A stretch of 57,998 nt of DNA from Acetobacter persici JCM 25330 (GCF_000613905.1 NZ_BAJW01000015.1:1-57998); one strand, 5' to 3'; shown: positions 1 to 10,849, counted from the first letter of the stretch. A program made the numbers and translations. Notes: generated by a model not told the origin, from the sequence alone.

Positions 1-981
1 GTGCGGGCGGCGCAGGCCGAGGCCCTGCGGGACATGGCGGAAGCGTCCGCCCGTCAGCTTTCCGCCATCCGCGTGGCCGTGACGGACCAGTTGCATGAGG
101 CCGTGGAGCGGCAGATGCAGACGTCCTTCCAGCGGGTGCTGGAGCAGTTCAGCGCCATGCAGAAAGCCATGGGGGAAGTGCGGGCCATGACGGCGCAGAT
201 CAGTGATCTCAAACGCCTGTTCGGCAACGTAAAAACCCGTGGCGGCTGGGGCGAGGCTCAGTTGAAGGCCATTCTGGATGATGTGCTGCCTGAAGGCTCT
301 TACGAATCGAATGTCAGGCTGGGGCCGGGGAATGATGTGGTGGAATTTGCCATCCGCATGCCGGTCCGCGCCAGCACACCGCCAGTCCTGCCGGTGGACA
401 GCAAGTTCCCGACGGAAGCGTATGAACGCCTGCTGAACGCGGTGGAGGAGGGTGATGCGGTGGCTGAGAAGGCTGCCCGTAAATCTCTGGAAAGCACATT
501 GCGGCTGGAATCACGGAAAATTGCGACCAAATATATCCACCCGCCCCGCACGGTGGAATTTGCCGTGCTGTACCTGCCAACCGACGGGCTTTACGCGGAG
601 GCCGCACGTATTCCGGGCCTGATTGATGAAATTGGCCGCACCTGCCGGGTGATGATCATGGGCCCGGCTTTGATGCCCGCCCTGCTGCGCACGGTGCATC
701 TGGGATACGTGACCCTGGCGCTGGAAGACCGGACGGAAACCATTGCCCGCCTGCTGGGCGCCACCCGGCAGGAAATGATCCGTATGGATGGCGTGCTGGA
801 AAAACTGGCGCGTAATGCACAGGCCATGTCAACATCCATTGAGGAAGCCCGGAGGCGGACCCGTGTTGTGAGCCGCCGCCTGCGGGAACTGGACGCCCCG
901 GAGACGGAAGATGTGGCGCTTAATCCTGAAATGGAATTTACTGGCTCTGAACCGGGGAACACAGCATCAGGACAGTTATGA
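1..981 (+). CDS. rmuC: RmuC-family DNA recombination protein, 5' end outside window
   Basis: This is the C-terminal 326 residues of an RmuC-type protein. The family is linked to limiting recombination at inverted repeats and has a nuclease-like fold behind an N-terminal coiled coil. Visible family landmarks are GGWGEAQLKAIL near residue 80, VDSKFPTEAYERLL near residue 131 and YLPTDGLYAEA near residue 193. The first codon in the window is GTG, but RmuC proteins are normally longer and the reading frame is open at the window edge, so the true start is probably upstream. The stop overlaps the next start as ATGA (978-981), which suggests translational coupling with the response regulator. Family assignment is confident; the role in this organism is inferred. 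Confidence 0.82.
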   Translation: MRAAQAEALRDMAEASARQLSAIRVAVTDQLHEAVERQMQTSFQRVLEQFSAMQKAMGEVRAMTAQISDLKRLFGNVKTRGGWGEAQLKAILDDVLPEGSYESNVRLGPGNDVVEFAIRMPVRASTPPVLPVDSKFPTEAYERLLNAVEEGDAVAEKAARKSLESTLRLESRKIATKYIHPPRTVEFAVLYLPTDGLYAEAARIPGLIDEIGRTCRVMIMGPALMPALLRTVHLGYVTLALEDRTETIARLLGATRQEMIRMDGVLEKLARNAQAMSTSIEEARRRTRVVSRRLRELDAPETEDVALNPEMEFTGSEPGNTASGQL

Positions 982-1719
982 CGGACGAGACAGGAACCAA
1001 CACACACCCGGATGACGCACTCATGGCTCTGCCGGGCCACTCCAGAGGCGTGGTGCTGCTGATAGAAGATGACAGCGCCATTGCTGAGGAAATTGTGGGA
1101 GAACTGATGGGCCACGGTTTTGAGGTGCGGCATGAGGAGACGGGTGATGCCGGTCTGACCTCCGCTCTCACGGGTGAGGCGCATGTCATGGTGGTGGACC
1201 GCCTGCTGCCGGGCATGGACGGCTGAGCGTGATTGAGGCTGTGCGCCAGCACGGTATCCGCACGCCGGTGCTGGTGCTGTCCGCCCTTTCTGCCGTGGAT
1301 GACCGTGTGACCGGGCTGAAGGCGGGCGGGGATGACTATCTGACCAAGCCCTTCGCGATGGAAGAGTTGATGGCGCGGGTCGAGGCCCTGCTGCGCCGCC
1401 CGGATGATACGCGCAGCACCACGCTGCGGGTCGGGCCGCTTTCCATGGACCTTATTGAACGCCGTGTCTGGCGGGACGGGCGGGAGATTGAGCTTCTGCC
1501 GCGTGAGTTCCGCCTGCTGGAATATCTCATGCGCAGGCCGGGGCAGGTGCTGACGCGCTCCATGATGCTGGAAGATGTCTGGCAGTATCGCTTCATCCCC
1601 CGCACCAATCTGGTGGATGTGCATATCGGCAAGCTCCGCCGCAAGGTGGATGCCCCCGGAGAAGAGCCGCTGATCCGCAGTATTCGCGGCACAGGTTCCT
1701 GCTGCGTGTTCCTGACTGA
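978..1719 (+). CDS. OmpR/PhoB-type response regulator (two frame breaks)
   Basis: This is a cytoplasmic DNA-binding response regulator of about 247 residues once two one-base gaps are restored. The receiver domain shows the acidic pair after LLIE (D31, D32), a phospho-acceptor Asp near residue 74 in VVDRLLPGMDG, and the conserved Lys in TKPF. The C-terminal winged helix ends in IRSIRGTG. The frame breaks at about 1223 (GGC-CTG read with one C missing) and about 1696 (GGT-TTC with one T missing). After the second repair the protein ends FLLRVPD at the TGA at 1717-1719. It overlaps rmuC by ATGA, and the kinase gene begins inside its last codons. It probably controls the downstream RND operon, but that is inferred from position alone. 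Confidence 0.85.
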
Positions 1720-3089
1720 ACTTTTCCGCACCGCGACCTTCCGCCTGACCCTCGCTGCTCTGGCGGCCATGGCGGGCGTGATGGTGATGCAGTTCGGGCT
1801 GGTCTACACCCAGATGGAAGCGGTGGAATCCCGCCGCTCGACCGAACTGCTGCGTGGAGAGTCGCGTCTGCTGGCGCAGATGACACCGGAACATCTGGAA
1901 TATGTCATTCGTAAACGCGCCACGGATGACATGCGGCTGGTGATCAGCAGCGCCGGACTGTTTGACGCAAGCCACGCCCTGATTGCCGGGGACCTGCATG
2001 TCTGGCCCAGAGGCTGGTGGCGGACGGCAAGCCCCATAATGTGGAAATCTACCCGGAGGAAGGGGCGGCCTACCCGCTACGCCTGCTGGCTGAAACCCTG
2101 CCGGACGGGAACATTCTGGTTCTGGGCCGCAGCTTTCATCTGCTCGCGGAGCAAAAGCTTATGCTGCGGCACGCAACGCTGGTTGCGGCCATCCCGACCC
2201 TTCTGTTCGCCTTGCTGCTGGGCATGGTGCTGAGCCGCCGTGCCCTGTTCCGGGTCAAGCAGATGCATGAGGCGATTGATCTGATCATGGCCGGGGATAT
2301 TCATGAACGCCTCCCAGCGGGGAAGGAGCGGGATGATCTGGAGCGGCTGGCGGGCAGCGTAAACCGCATGCTGGACCGGCTGGAACGGCTGATGGACGGC
2401 ATGCGTGAAGTCGGGAACGATATCGCGCATGACCTGCGCACACCGCTCTCCCGCGTGCGGGCCAGACTGGAACGCGCTCTGGCCTCTGGCGGAGAGCGTG
2501 AGGCGCTGGAAGATGCTGTCAGCGGGGCGGTGGATAATCTGGACCAGTGCCTTGGCATCATCACCGCGCTGCTGCGCATTGCGGAACTGGAAAGCAGCCG
2601 CCGCCGCGCGGGCTTTGAGACAGTCAATCTGAATGACCTTGGTGCGGATGTAGTTGACCTCTATGAGCCGATTGCCGAGACGGAAGGTGTCACACTGGTC
2701 ATGCAGCCGACGGCTGTTCCGGTCTGTCTGGACGGAGACCGGCATCTGCTGATCGAGCTGCTGGTCAATCTGGTGGATAATGCCATCAAGTTCACGCCGG
2801 AGGGCGGGCAGGTGGCGGTGAGCATCGGCCGTCAGGTGGGTCTGTGTCTCTGGAGGTGACAGACACCGGGATCGGGATTGCGCCGGAAGAGCGCGGGGCC
2901 GTGCTCTCCCGGTTTTATCGGTCTGACAAAAGTCGGCATGTGCCGGGGAGCGGTCTGGGGCTGAGCCTTGTGTCCGCCATTGCGCACCTGCATGACGCCA
3001 CGGTGCAGATTGATGCCGGGCCAGATGGGTGCGGAACACGCTTCAGTGTTATATTTGTATTACAACATGGCCTGAGACCCCCAGATTAA
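1706..3089 (+). CDS. Sensor histidine kinase (two frame breaks)
   Basis: This membrane-bound kinase has about 461 residues after repair. It starts near a GTG at 1706; this start is uncertain. Two membrane segments flank a periplasmic region: one near residues 12-35 and one in the stretch beginning HATLVAAIPTLLFALLLG. A HAMP-like linker follows, then the H-box AHDLRTPLSR, the N-box LVDNAIKFTPEG, the G1 box DTGIGIAPE and the G2 box GSGLGLSLV. All boxes needed for ATP binding and autophosphorylation are present. The frame breaks at about 2006-2008 (a run of four C read as three) and about 2839-2841 (four G read as three). It is the partner of the preceding regulator. The signal it senses cannot be read from the sequence. 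Confidence 0.85.
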
Positions 3090-3192
3090 AAGCATTTTTA
3101 TTGGCGCTCAGGGGGGATATCTGTATCTCAGTTAGGTATGAGCGATTTATCTGGATGCTGGCGTTTAGACGTGTCGGCAGGGGCTGCCACGT

Positions 3193-6100
3193 ATGAATGA
3201 GATTGTCGTAACGGCGCTTAAAAAGCCGTATACCTTTGTGGTACTCTCCATTCTTATTCTGGTGTTTGGCATCAGAGGTGTCTTCACGACACCGACTGAC
3301 GTCTTTCCCAGTATCAAGATCCGGTTGTGGCCGTGGTCTGGACCTATACCGGCCTGATGCCCGAAGATATGTCCGGCCGCGTGGTGTATTACTATGAACG
3401 CGCGCTGACAGCGACGGTTAACAATATCGAGCATATTGAAAGCCAGTCCTACTACGGGCGCGGGATTGTAAAAATCTTCTTCCAGCCCGGAACGGATACG
3501 GCCGTCGCGCAGACGCAGATCACCTCGGTCTCCCAGACCGTGATCAAGCAGATGCCCACCGGCTCCACCCCGCCGCTGGTTCTGGCCTATAACGCGTCCT
3601 CTGTGCCGGTGATCACGTTGCAGGTCTCCTCGACCTCCATGACGGCCTCACAGATTTACGATATGTCGTCCAACCTTATCCGGCCCGCGCTGGTTTCCGT
3701 CGCAGGGGCGGCAATCCCGAACCCCTATGGCGGCCAGCCAGGCAACGTGATGGTCGATCTGGACCCGGTGAAACTGCTGGCGCACCGGCTTTCACCCGTG
3801 GATGTTTCCAAAGCCCTGAACAGTCAGAACATCGTGCTGCCCGCGGGTGATCAGCGGATTGGCGCGTTTGACTGGATGGTGCAGACCAATGCCTCCCCAC
3901 GGGACATGAATGACCTCAACATGCTGCCCATCAAACAGGTGGGGAATGCTGTGGTCCGCCTGCAGGACGTGGCGTGGGTGCATCAGGGTGGCCCGCCGCA
4001 GACCAACCTCGTGCTGGTTAAAGGCCAGCAGGGCGTTCTGATTGTGGTCATGAAGAGCGGTGATGCCTCGACACTGGATGTTGTGGCCGGGGTGAAGAAG
4101 CTGCTCCCCGGTATTATCAGCACCCTGCCGGAGGGGGTGAGCATCAAGGTTCTGAACGACGCCTCAACCTTCGTGAAAGAGTCTGTTGAGGACGTGCTGC
4201 GGGAAATGTTGACCGCCGCCTGCCTGACCGGGCTTGTGGTGCTGCTCTTCCTCGGGTCATGGCGTTCAACCGTTATTATTGCCACCTCCATTCCGCTGGC
4301 GATGCTCTGCTCCATTATCGGGCTGGGCTGGGCCGGGCAGACCATCAACGTCATGACACTTGGCGGCTTGGCGCTGGCCGTGGGTATTCTGGTGGATGAT
4401 GCCACCGTGATGATTGAAAACATCGACGCGCATCTTGAGATGGACAAGGATCTTGAGACCGCGATTATCGATGCCGCCAATCAGATCGTGATCCCGACAT
4501 TTGTCTCCACGCTTTGTATCTGTATCGTCTGGATGCCGCTGTTCCAGCTTACGGGTGTTGCGGGCTGGCTGTTCATGCCAATGGCTGAAGCCATCATCTT
4601 CGCGATGATTGCGTCCTTCATCCTCTCCCGGACCCTCGTGCCGACCATGGCGAAATACATGCTGGCGGCGCAGGTCGCGGCACATGCGCACGGTCCGGTC
4701 GCGCCCAAGACCATTTTTGGCCGGTTCCAGAAAGGGTTTGAGCGCAAATTTGAGCAGTTCCGGCAAAGCTATCAGAACCTGCTGAAGCATCTGGTGGCGA
4801 CGCGTGCGACGTTTATTCCGGTGTTTGTCCTGTGCTCGCTGGGGTCTCTGGGTCTGCTGTTTTTTGTCGGGCAGGATTTCTTTCCCGAAATCAATTCCGA
4901 CACCATGGCCATTCACATGCGCGCGCCTCTGGGCACCAAGCTCTCGGAAGCGGGCAAGATTTCCCAGCTTGTAAATGATGAGATTGAACGCACGCTGCCG
5001 GGGCAGGTGGAAAGTATTGTTGATAACTGCGGTCTGCCGTTCAGTCCGCTCAATCAGGCTTATATTCCCACACCCACAGTCGGCACGCAGGATTGCGATC
5101 TGACGGTCTCCCTGAAGGACCCGAACTCTCCGGTGGCGGAGTATCGCAGGATGATCCGCCGTAATCTGGGCGAAAAGTTCCCCGGCACGCAGATTTCCTT
5201 TCTGCCGGGGGATCTGACCGCCAAGATCCTGAACTTCGGCCTGCCATCCCCGATTGATGTGCAGATTACGGGCCGTAATCTTGCGGATAACTTCCGCTTT
5301 GCAAATCGTCTGGCGGACCGCCTGCGGCACGTAACCGGACTGACGGACGTATCCGTCCAGCAGCCAATGACAACACCCACTGCGGGTGAATACGCGCCGG
5401 ACATACGCGTTGGGCACAGGTATTACGGAATCAGACGTGGCGAACAACGCACTGGTCTCTCTGTCCGGCAGTTCGCAGGTCGGGCAGGTGTACTGGCTGG
5501 ACACCAAAACGGGTGTGTCGCATCTGATTGATATCCAGACCCCGGCGACCTTCCTGCAAACCATGAATGATCTGGAAATTACCCCTGTTGATAAAGGGGA
5601 CGGTAATCCGTCCGGCCAGACCCCGCAGATTCTGGGGGGCTTGAGCCAGATTGTGCAGACGGGTACCCCCGGCGAGGTCGCGCACTACAATATCATGCCG
5701 GTGTTTGATATCTACGCCTCCAATGAAGGTATTGATCTTGGCCGGGTCTCCCGCGAGGTTGGCCGGATTGTGGATGAAGTCCGGCCTGACCTTCCTCGTG
5801 GCTCTGCCTTGGCGGTGCGCGGGCAGGCTGTGACCATGAACAGCGCCTATGTGCAGTTGCTCGGTGGTCTCGCCATGTCGGTGCTGCTGGTCTACCTGCT
5901 GATTGTGGTGAATTTTCAGTCCTGGCTGGACCCGTTCATCATCATCACAGCCCTTCCGGGCGCGCTGGCCGGGATTTCATGGAGCCTGTTCCTCACGCAC
6001 ACCACGCTCTCCGTGCCTGCACTCACAGGGGCTATCATGTGCATGGGGACGGCAACAGCCAACGCCATTCTGGTGGTGTCCTTTGCGCGGGAGCGGCTGG

Positions 6101-6363
6101 AAGAACATGGGGATGCGATTGCCGCAGCCATTGAGGCCGGGTTTGAGCGTATCCGCCCGGTGCTGATGACGGCCTCCGCCATGATCATCGGGATGTTGCC
6201 CATGTCCCTCAGTAATTCTCAGAATGCGCCACTGGGGAAGGCCGTCATGGGCGGCCTGCTGGTGGCAACAGTTGCAACCTTGCTGTTTGTGCCATGTGTT
6301 TTCGCCATGCTGCATAATCGTAAAAAGCCGACCAGTACGACGGAAGAGGGAGAAGGCGCATGA
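3193..6363 (+). CDS. RND efflux pump, AcrB/MMPL type (two frame breaks)
   Basis: This inner-membrane proton-driven efflux pump has about 1,057 residues after repair, the usual RND length. The start is ATG 3193, giving MNEIVVTALKKPYTF and the first membrane helix. The TM4 proton-relay motif GILVDDATVMIENI is present, with the paired Asp residues that carry protons. The two halves of the RND fold are recognisable (GQDFFPEIN opens the second porter domain). The frame breaks at about 3321 (CCC read as CC) and about 5380 (two bases lost from a CCC, restoring TPTLRVNTRR). Its stop overlaps the adaptor start by ATGA. It is not closely related to the MdtB/MdtC pair on the other strand. The substrate is unknown. 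Confidence 0.88.
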
Positions 6364-7706
6364 GCGGGTATCATGAAGACGGTGGCCAGCCGCAGCAGAC
6401 CACACAGCATGATGCGGCGTCTTCCCGCAAACGGACGATCGGGATTGCCGTTGTCGCACTGGTCGCCATTATTCTGGCAGTCATCGGCATTGTGCAGCGG
6501 CAGGCGCATTTCATGCATCTGGCCAAGGAAACGCAGGAAAACGCCACACCGGCTGTGCAGGTGATCTACCCGCAGCCGGGGCCGTCCGTCCGCACGCTCT
6601 CTCTGCCCGCCAATATTGCAGCATGGTATCAGGCGCCCATTTACGCGCAGGTCTCCGGCTACGTGAAAATGTGGTACAAAGACTTTGGCGCGGTGGTGAA
6701 AACCGGCGACGTTCTGGCGGAAATCGACACGCCGGGACTGGATGCGCAATATGCAGCCGCCAAAGCCAATCTGGACGTAGCACAGGCACGCTACAAACTG
6801 GCCCAGATCACAGCACGGCGCTGGAAGGCACTGCAGGGCACGCAGGCTGTCTCACAACAGGAAGTGGATGTGCAGGCGGCCAACGCAGAGGCTCAGCAGG
6901 CGCAGGTTGAAGCCGCGCGACATGATGTGGAGCGGTTTGCGGCCCTAGAAGGCTTCAAGAAAATTGTCGCACCCTTTGATGGCGTCGTGACATCGCGTTT
7001 TGCGGACGTTGGGGATTACGTCAATGCGGGCCGGGGGGATGTCGACTCTCACGGCAATGCCACGGAACTGTTCAGCGTGGCGGATGTGCATGCCATGCGT
7101 GTGTTTGTGGCAGTGCCGCAGGATTATGCAGACATCATCTCGCCGCGTCTGGAAGCAGACCTCAGCATCCCGCAATATCCGGACCGCACCTTCAAAGCGA
7201 AGTTTCTGGCAACGGCAACGGCCTTCAACGCCTCCACCCGTACCGTGACGACCGAACTCACGCTGGATAACAAATCTGGCGAACTCTGGCCCAATTCCTA
7301 CGCAACCGCCAATTTCAAGGCACCGGGTGACCCGGATATGCTGATCCTGCCGGAAGGCGCGATTATCTTCCGGGCGGAAGGTACGCAGGTCGCGCTGGTG
7401 GATGATTCCAACCATGTGCATCTGGTGGGCGTGACGGTCGGCACCAATCTGGGCACGACTGTGCAGATCCTGCGTGGCGTCAAGAAAACGGACCGCGTGG
7501 TGAACAGTCCCTCTGCCGGGCTTCTGGACGGGCAGAGTGTGCGGATTGTCAAAGGCACCCCCGGCTACAATATGCCCTCTAAAAAGCCTGCTGCTCCTAA
7601 GGCTGAGCAAAAGACACCCGCCAGCAGCACCGAGCAGGGCAAGGATGATATCCGCGCCATGCCGGAAGATAATCAACCCGCAACGGAAGCAGGGGGCCGC
7701 CCATGA
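6360..7706 (+). CDS. RND periplasmic adaptor (membrane fusion protein, HlyD/AcrA type)
   Basis: This 448-residue protein links the pump to the outer-membrane channel. One membrane segment lies near residues 22-42 (IGIAVVALVAIILAVIGIV). The half lipoyl motifs are YAQVSGYVKMWYKDFG and APFDGVVTSRFADVGDYV, separated by an alpha-hairpin rich in Ala, Gln and Glu. The last 45 residues are a Lys/Pro/Ala-rich, probably disordered tail that many adaptors lack. It is joined by ATGA overlaps both to the pump upstream and to the outer-membrane factor downstream, so the three genes are very likely one transcript. The frame is intact. Confidence 0.9.
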   Translation: MSGYHEDGGQPQQTTQHDAASSRKRTIGIAVVALVAIILAVIGIVQRQAHFMHLAKETQENATPAVQVIYPQPGPSVRTLSLPANIAAWYQAPIYAQVSGYVKMWYKDFGAVVKTGDVLAEIDTPGLDAQYAAAKANLDVAQARYKLAQITARRWKALQGTQAVSQQEVDVQAANAEAQQAQVEAARHDVERFAALEGFKKIVAPFDGVVTSRFADVGDYVNAGRGDVDSHGNATELFSVADVHAMRVFVAVPQDYADIISPRLEADLSIPQYPDRTFKAKFLATATAFNASTRTVTTELTLDNKSGELWPNSYATANFKAPGDPDMLILPEGAIIFRAEGTQVALVDDSNHVHLVGVTVGTNLGTTVQILRGVKKTDRVVNSPSAGLLDGQSVRIVKGTPGYNMPSKKPAAPKAEQKTPASSTEQGKDDIRAMPEDNQPATEAGGRP

Positions 7707-9330
7707 CAGGGCGGGCCGCACCCTTGAGACTGAACTTGAGACTGAAGCGGAGTTTTCTGGTCGGTCTGTCTCTCGCCACCATGCTGTCGGGGTGTGACAT
7801 GGCCCCGCGCTACAACCCTACAAAGCTGACCATGCCAGCGGAGTGGGAGGGGCAGAGTCATGGTGTGCTCCAGTCTGCACGTCCGGCGGACGACGCCATC
7901 CGCCCGGACTGGTGGACCATGCTGGGTGACCCGGAACTGAACCGGCTGGAAGAGCAGGCCATGCGCCTCAATCCGGACCTTCAGGCGCGGGCAGAAGCGT
8001 TTATGCAGGCGCGAGATGTGGCGATGGAGGCCAAATCGCATCTGTATCCGCAGGTTACTGGCGGCGCGGGGGGCGCAAAATATAAAGGCTCCCGGCACAG
8101 GCTGTGGCGTGGGGCAGGCTCGCAGGGGCCGGTTTATATGTCGTCCGAGCAGTATTCGGGCACCGCAACGTGGGAGCCGGATTTCTGGTCCGCCATTCGC
8201 AACAAGGTGCGGATGGCCAAGCAGGGCACACAGGCGGAAGCAGCCGCCTATGCGCTGGCGAAGCTGAGCTCCAGGCGGAACTCGCGAGTGATTATGTGAC
8301 GCTGCGTGGTCTGGACGCGCAGGACGCGGTTTATCGGGATTCCATCCGGTATTATCAGACGGCCGTGCAGGTCACTAAAATGCGTCTGGCAGGAGCGATT
8401 GCGCCGGGGATGGACGTCTCCCGCGCGGAGACCCAGCTCTACACCACACAGGCGCAGGAAACCGAAGTCCGCGCCCAGCGTGACGTGATGGAGCACGCCA
8501 TTGCCGTGCTGGTGAATGAGGCTCCGGCATCATTCCATATTGCGCCTGTCACCCGTCTGTCCTTTGCGGAAATCCAGCCGCCGGTTGCTCTGCCGTCCAC
8601 GTTGCTGGAGCGCAGGCCGGATATTGCGGAGGCCGAACGGCGCATGGCGCAGGCCAACCGGGCCATTGGTGTCTCGCGCGCGGCGTTTTATCCGCACATT
8701 ACCTTCAACGCCATGACGGGCTTCATGGATAACGGGTTTGACCTCGCGTCTCTCTCCAACTCCATGTACCAGTTCGGCGTGCAGGCTCTGATGCCGTTTT
8801 TTCAGGGTGGTTTGCGGCGCGCGGAACTCCAGCGCAACTGGTCGCAATACCGGGAGAAGGAAGACCTGTATCGCAGCACCGTGCTGGATGCGTTTCAGGA
8901 GGTGGAAGATAACCTCACGCGCACCAGCCGCCTGAAAACGGAATCGCAGCAGCAGAGCAATGCGGTTGCCGCAGCCCTGCACACCCAGACCATGACGATG
9001 GCGCTCTACACAGGCGGCCTGACCAACTATCTGGATGTGGTTGTGGCGCAGGTGGCAGCCCTGAACGCCCGCATCGCGCTTGTGCAGGTGCAGACGCGGG
9101 CTGTGGATGCGCGTGTGGAGCTGATTCGCGCGCTGGGCGGCGGATGGTCCCGCGCCGAGCTTCCGCAGTCTGATAAAATCATGCCGTTCCAGCCGTTGCA
9201 GTATGGCAATCTGCGCCATGCAGCCCCCCTTGGCGGCATCACGACGCAGCCTGATCCGGCTGCATCAGACCTCACATCAGGCGGCGCAAATATGCGTCAG
9301 CCTCTTGACATAACCGGCGCGCACCGGTAA
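7703..9330 (+). CDS. Outer-membrane efflux lipoprotein, NodT/OprM type (one frame break)
   Basis: This TolC-like outer-membrane factor has about 542 residues after repair. The signal peptide ends in a lipobox (MLSGC), so the mature protein is probably lipid-modified at Cys. Family motifs include WWTMLGDPELNRL near the N-terminus, LLERRPDIAEAERRMAQANRAIG in the second repeat and RALGGGWSR at the end. The frame breaks at about 8269, where AGC-CTC is read with one C missing; the protein then continues LQAELASDYVTLRGLD. It starts by ATGA overlap with the adaptor. A GC-rich inverted repeat spans its stop codon and may end this operon. Confidence 0.87.
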
Positions 9331-9342
9331 GCGCGCCTTTCC
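9305..9342 (+). promoter_or_regulatory. Candidate rplK promoter overlapped by a GC-rich hairpin
   Basis: A perfect TTGACA lies at 9305-9310, followed after 17 bases by a weak TAAGCG at 9328-9333, inside the 3' end of the efflux gene. The same stretch contains the perfect 7-bp inverted repeat GGCGCGC (9316-9322) and GCGCGCC (9331-9337), followed by TTT. The hairpin could end the efflux operon, be an operator, or be both. The arrangement is seen in the sequence; promoter activity is inferred. Confidence 0.4.
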
Positions 9343-9435
9343 TATCGGAACGCGGGAGGCTTGTCCTGTGCCATCACCATGGCTCAGGCGGTCGTGAGAA
9401 CCGCGGTCCGGGTTCAACAATGAGGAGTCCCGGAT

Positions 9436-9867
9436 ATGGCCAAAAAAGTTGTTGGCTACATCAAGCTTCAGATTCCCGCTGGCAAGGCGAATCCTTCGCC
9501 GCCGGTTGGTCCCGCGCTCGGTCAGCGTGGTCTGAACATCATGCAGTTCTGTAAAGAATTCAATGCCAAGACCCAGGGTCTTGAGCCCGGTATGCCGATC
9601 CCGGTCGTCATCACCGCTTATGCAGACCGCACGTTCAGCTTCATCACCAAAACCCCGCCGAACACGCACTTCCTGCTCAAAGCTGCCAAAATTTCCAAAG
9701 GCAGCCAGACAGTCGGTAAGTCTGCTGCGGTTGGTAAAGTGACCATGGGTCAGCTGCGCGAAATCGCGGAGCAGAAATTCCAGGACATGAACGCCAATGA
9801 TATCGATGGTGCCGTGCGGATGCTGGTTGGCTCTGCCCGTTCCATGGGTCTGACGGTGGAGGGCTGA
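9436..9867 (+). CDS. rplK: 50S ribosomal protein L11
   Basis: This 143-residue protein belongs to the GTPase-associated centre of the large subunit, where it binds 23S rRNA with L10 and contacts elongation factors. The N-terminal [20 protein letters not shown] is the classical L11 signature, and the C-terminal rRNA-binding domain ends [18 protein letters not shown]. The start is ATG 9436 with an AGGAG ribosome-binding site 8-10 bases upstream. It is the first gene of the L11-L1-L10-L12-rpoBC cluster. The usual upstream genes secE and nusG are absent here; an efflux operon ends 105 bp upstream. Confidence 0.97.
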   Translation: MAKKVVGYIKLQIPAGKANPSPPVGPALGQRGLNIMQFCKEFNAKTQGLEPGMPIPVVITAYADRTFSFITKTPPNTHFLLKAAKISKGSQTVGKSAAVGKVTMGQLREIAEQKFQDMNANDIDGAVRMLVGSARSMGLTVEG

Positions 9868-9871
9868 GAGC

Positions 9872-10564
9872 ATGGCTAAGAATAAGCGTATTGCCGCTGC
9901 ACGCAGCAAAGTCACACACGGTCAGGTCTACGGGCTGGATGAAGCTCTTGCTCTGGTAAAGGGCAACGCGACCGCCAAGTTTGACGAAACGGTTGAAATC
10001 TCCCTCAACCTGGGCATTGACCCGCGTCATGCTGACCAGATGGTCCGTGGCTTCGTTTCCCTGCCGAACGGCACGGGTAAGACGCTGCGCGTTGGCGTGT
10101 TTGCTCGTGGCGCGAAAGCTGACGAAGCAACTGCTGCCGGTGCCGACGTTGTTGGCGCTGAAGACCTGATGGAAAAAGTGCAGGCTGGCGAAATCGAATT
10201 CGACCGCTGCATTGCAACCCCGGACATGATGGCTCTGGTCGGTCGTCTGGGTAAGATCCTCGGTCCGCGCGGTCTGATGCCGAACCCGAAGCTGGGCACC
10301 GTGACCATGGACGTTAAGGGTGCTATCACAGCAGCCAAGTCCGGTCAGGTCGAATATCGTGCTGAAAAAGCCGGTATCGTGCATGCTGGCATCGGCAAGG
10401 CGTCCTTCGATGAGGCAAAGCTGGCTGAAAATGCCCGTGCCTTCATTGACGCCGTGCAGAAAGCTCGTCCGTCTGGTGCAAAGGGCACGTATCTGAAAAA
10501 GATCGCTCTTGCTTCCACCATGGGGCCGGGCGTTCAGGTCGATACCTCAGCCTTCTCTGGCTGA
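9872..10564 (+). CDS. rplA: 50S ribosomal protein L1
   Basis: This 230-residue protein forms the L1 stalk, which helps tRNA leave the E site. In many bacteria it also represses its own mRNA. The family signature [19 protein letters not shown] is present near residue 130, and the length is normal. The start ATG 9872 follows the rplK stop by four bases, so the two are co-transcribed and probably translationally coupled. The frame is intact. Confidence 0.97.
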   Translation: MAKNKRIAAARSKVTHGQVYGLDEALALVKGNATAKFDETVEISLNLGIDPRHADQMVRGFVSLPNGTGKTLRVGVFARGAKADEATAAGADVVGAEDLMEKVQAGEIEFDRCIATPDMMALVGRLGKILGPRGLMPNPKLGTVTMDVKGAITAAKSGQVEYRAEKAGIVHAGIGKASFDEAKLAENARAFIDAVQKARPSGAKGTYLKKIALASTMGPGVQVDTSAFSG

Positions 10565-10685
10565 GTGTGAAATGCTGCTGCGCGGGGCTTCGGTCCGGTG
10601 TGGCACATTAAGGGAAGCACCTTAGGGCTGCTTCCCGATCCTGTCCGAGATCACACGTGGCTCAGTGCCGTAAAAAGCCTTTATG
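10561..10685 (+). promoter_or_regulatory. Structured rplA-rplJ leader, upstream part
   Basis: The rplA-rplJ gap begins with a long-range pairing (CTGAG and TGTGA at 10561-10570 with TCACA at 10651-10655 and CTCAG at 10661-10665). It encloses a perfect 8-bp hairpin, GGGAAGCA (10612-10619) with TGCTTCCC (10629-10636). A further small stem AAGCC/GGCTT follows at about 10676. No T-run follows, so this is not an intrinsic terminator. It is plausibly part of the mRNA leader used to tune L10-L12 synthesis. Confidence 0.4.
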
Positions 10686-10765
10686 GCTTGCGCGTGTAAG
10701 ACGGGGATGCTGGTTGCAGGCTGTTTTTCGGCAGGCTCCGGGTATTCCGTTTGAAGGACAGGCGA

Positions 10766-10807
10766 GCGGGTTTCACGCTTCTTCGTGAAATCCTGAGGGC
10801 AACCCGC
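10766..10807 (+). promoter_or_regulatory. Candidate L10 autoregulatory leader (L10-binding site)
   Basis: A stem GCGGGTT (10766-10772) pairs perfectly with AACCCGC (10801-10807). Inside it is a second stem TCACG/CGTGA (10773-10777 with 10784-10788), and the 3' side carries a 12-base unpaired stretch (10789-10800). A two-helix element with a one-sided bulge, 43 bases before rplJ, matches the position and general shape of the known L10 leader, where L10-L12 binds and blocks rplJ translation. Assignment rests on position and shape, not on a model search. Confidence 0.5.
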
Positions 10808-10849
10808 TTTGTTCAGCTTGCGCTGGATGAAGCAAGACGGAGACGGGAT

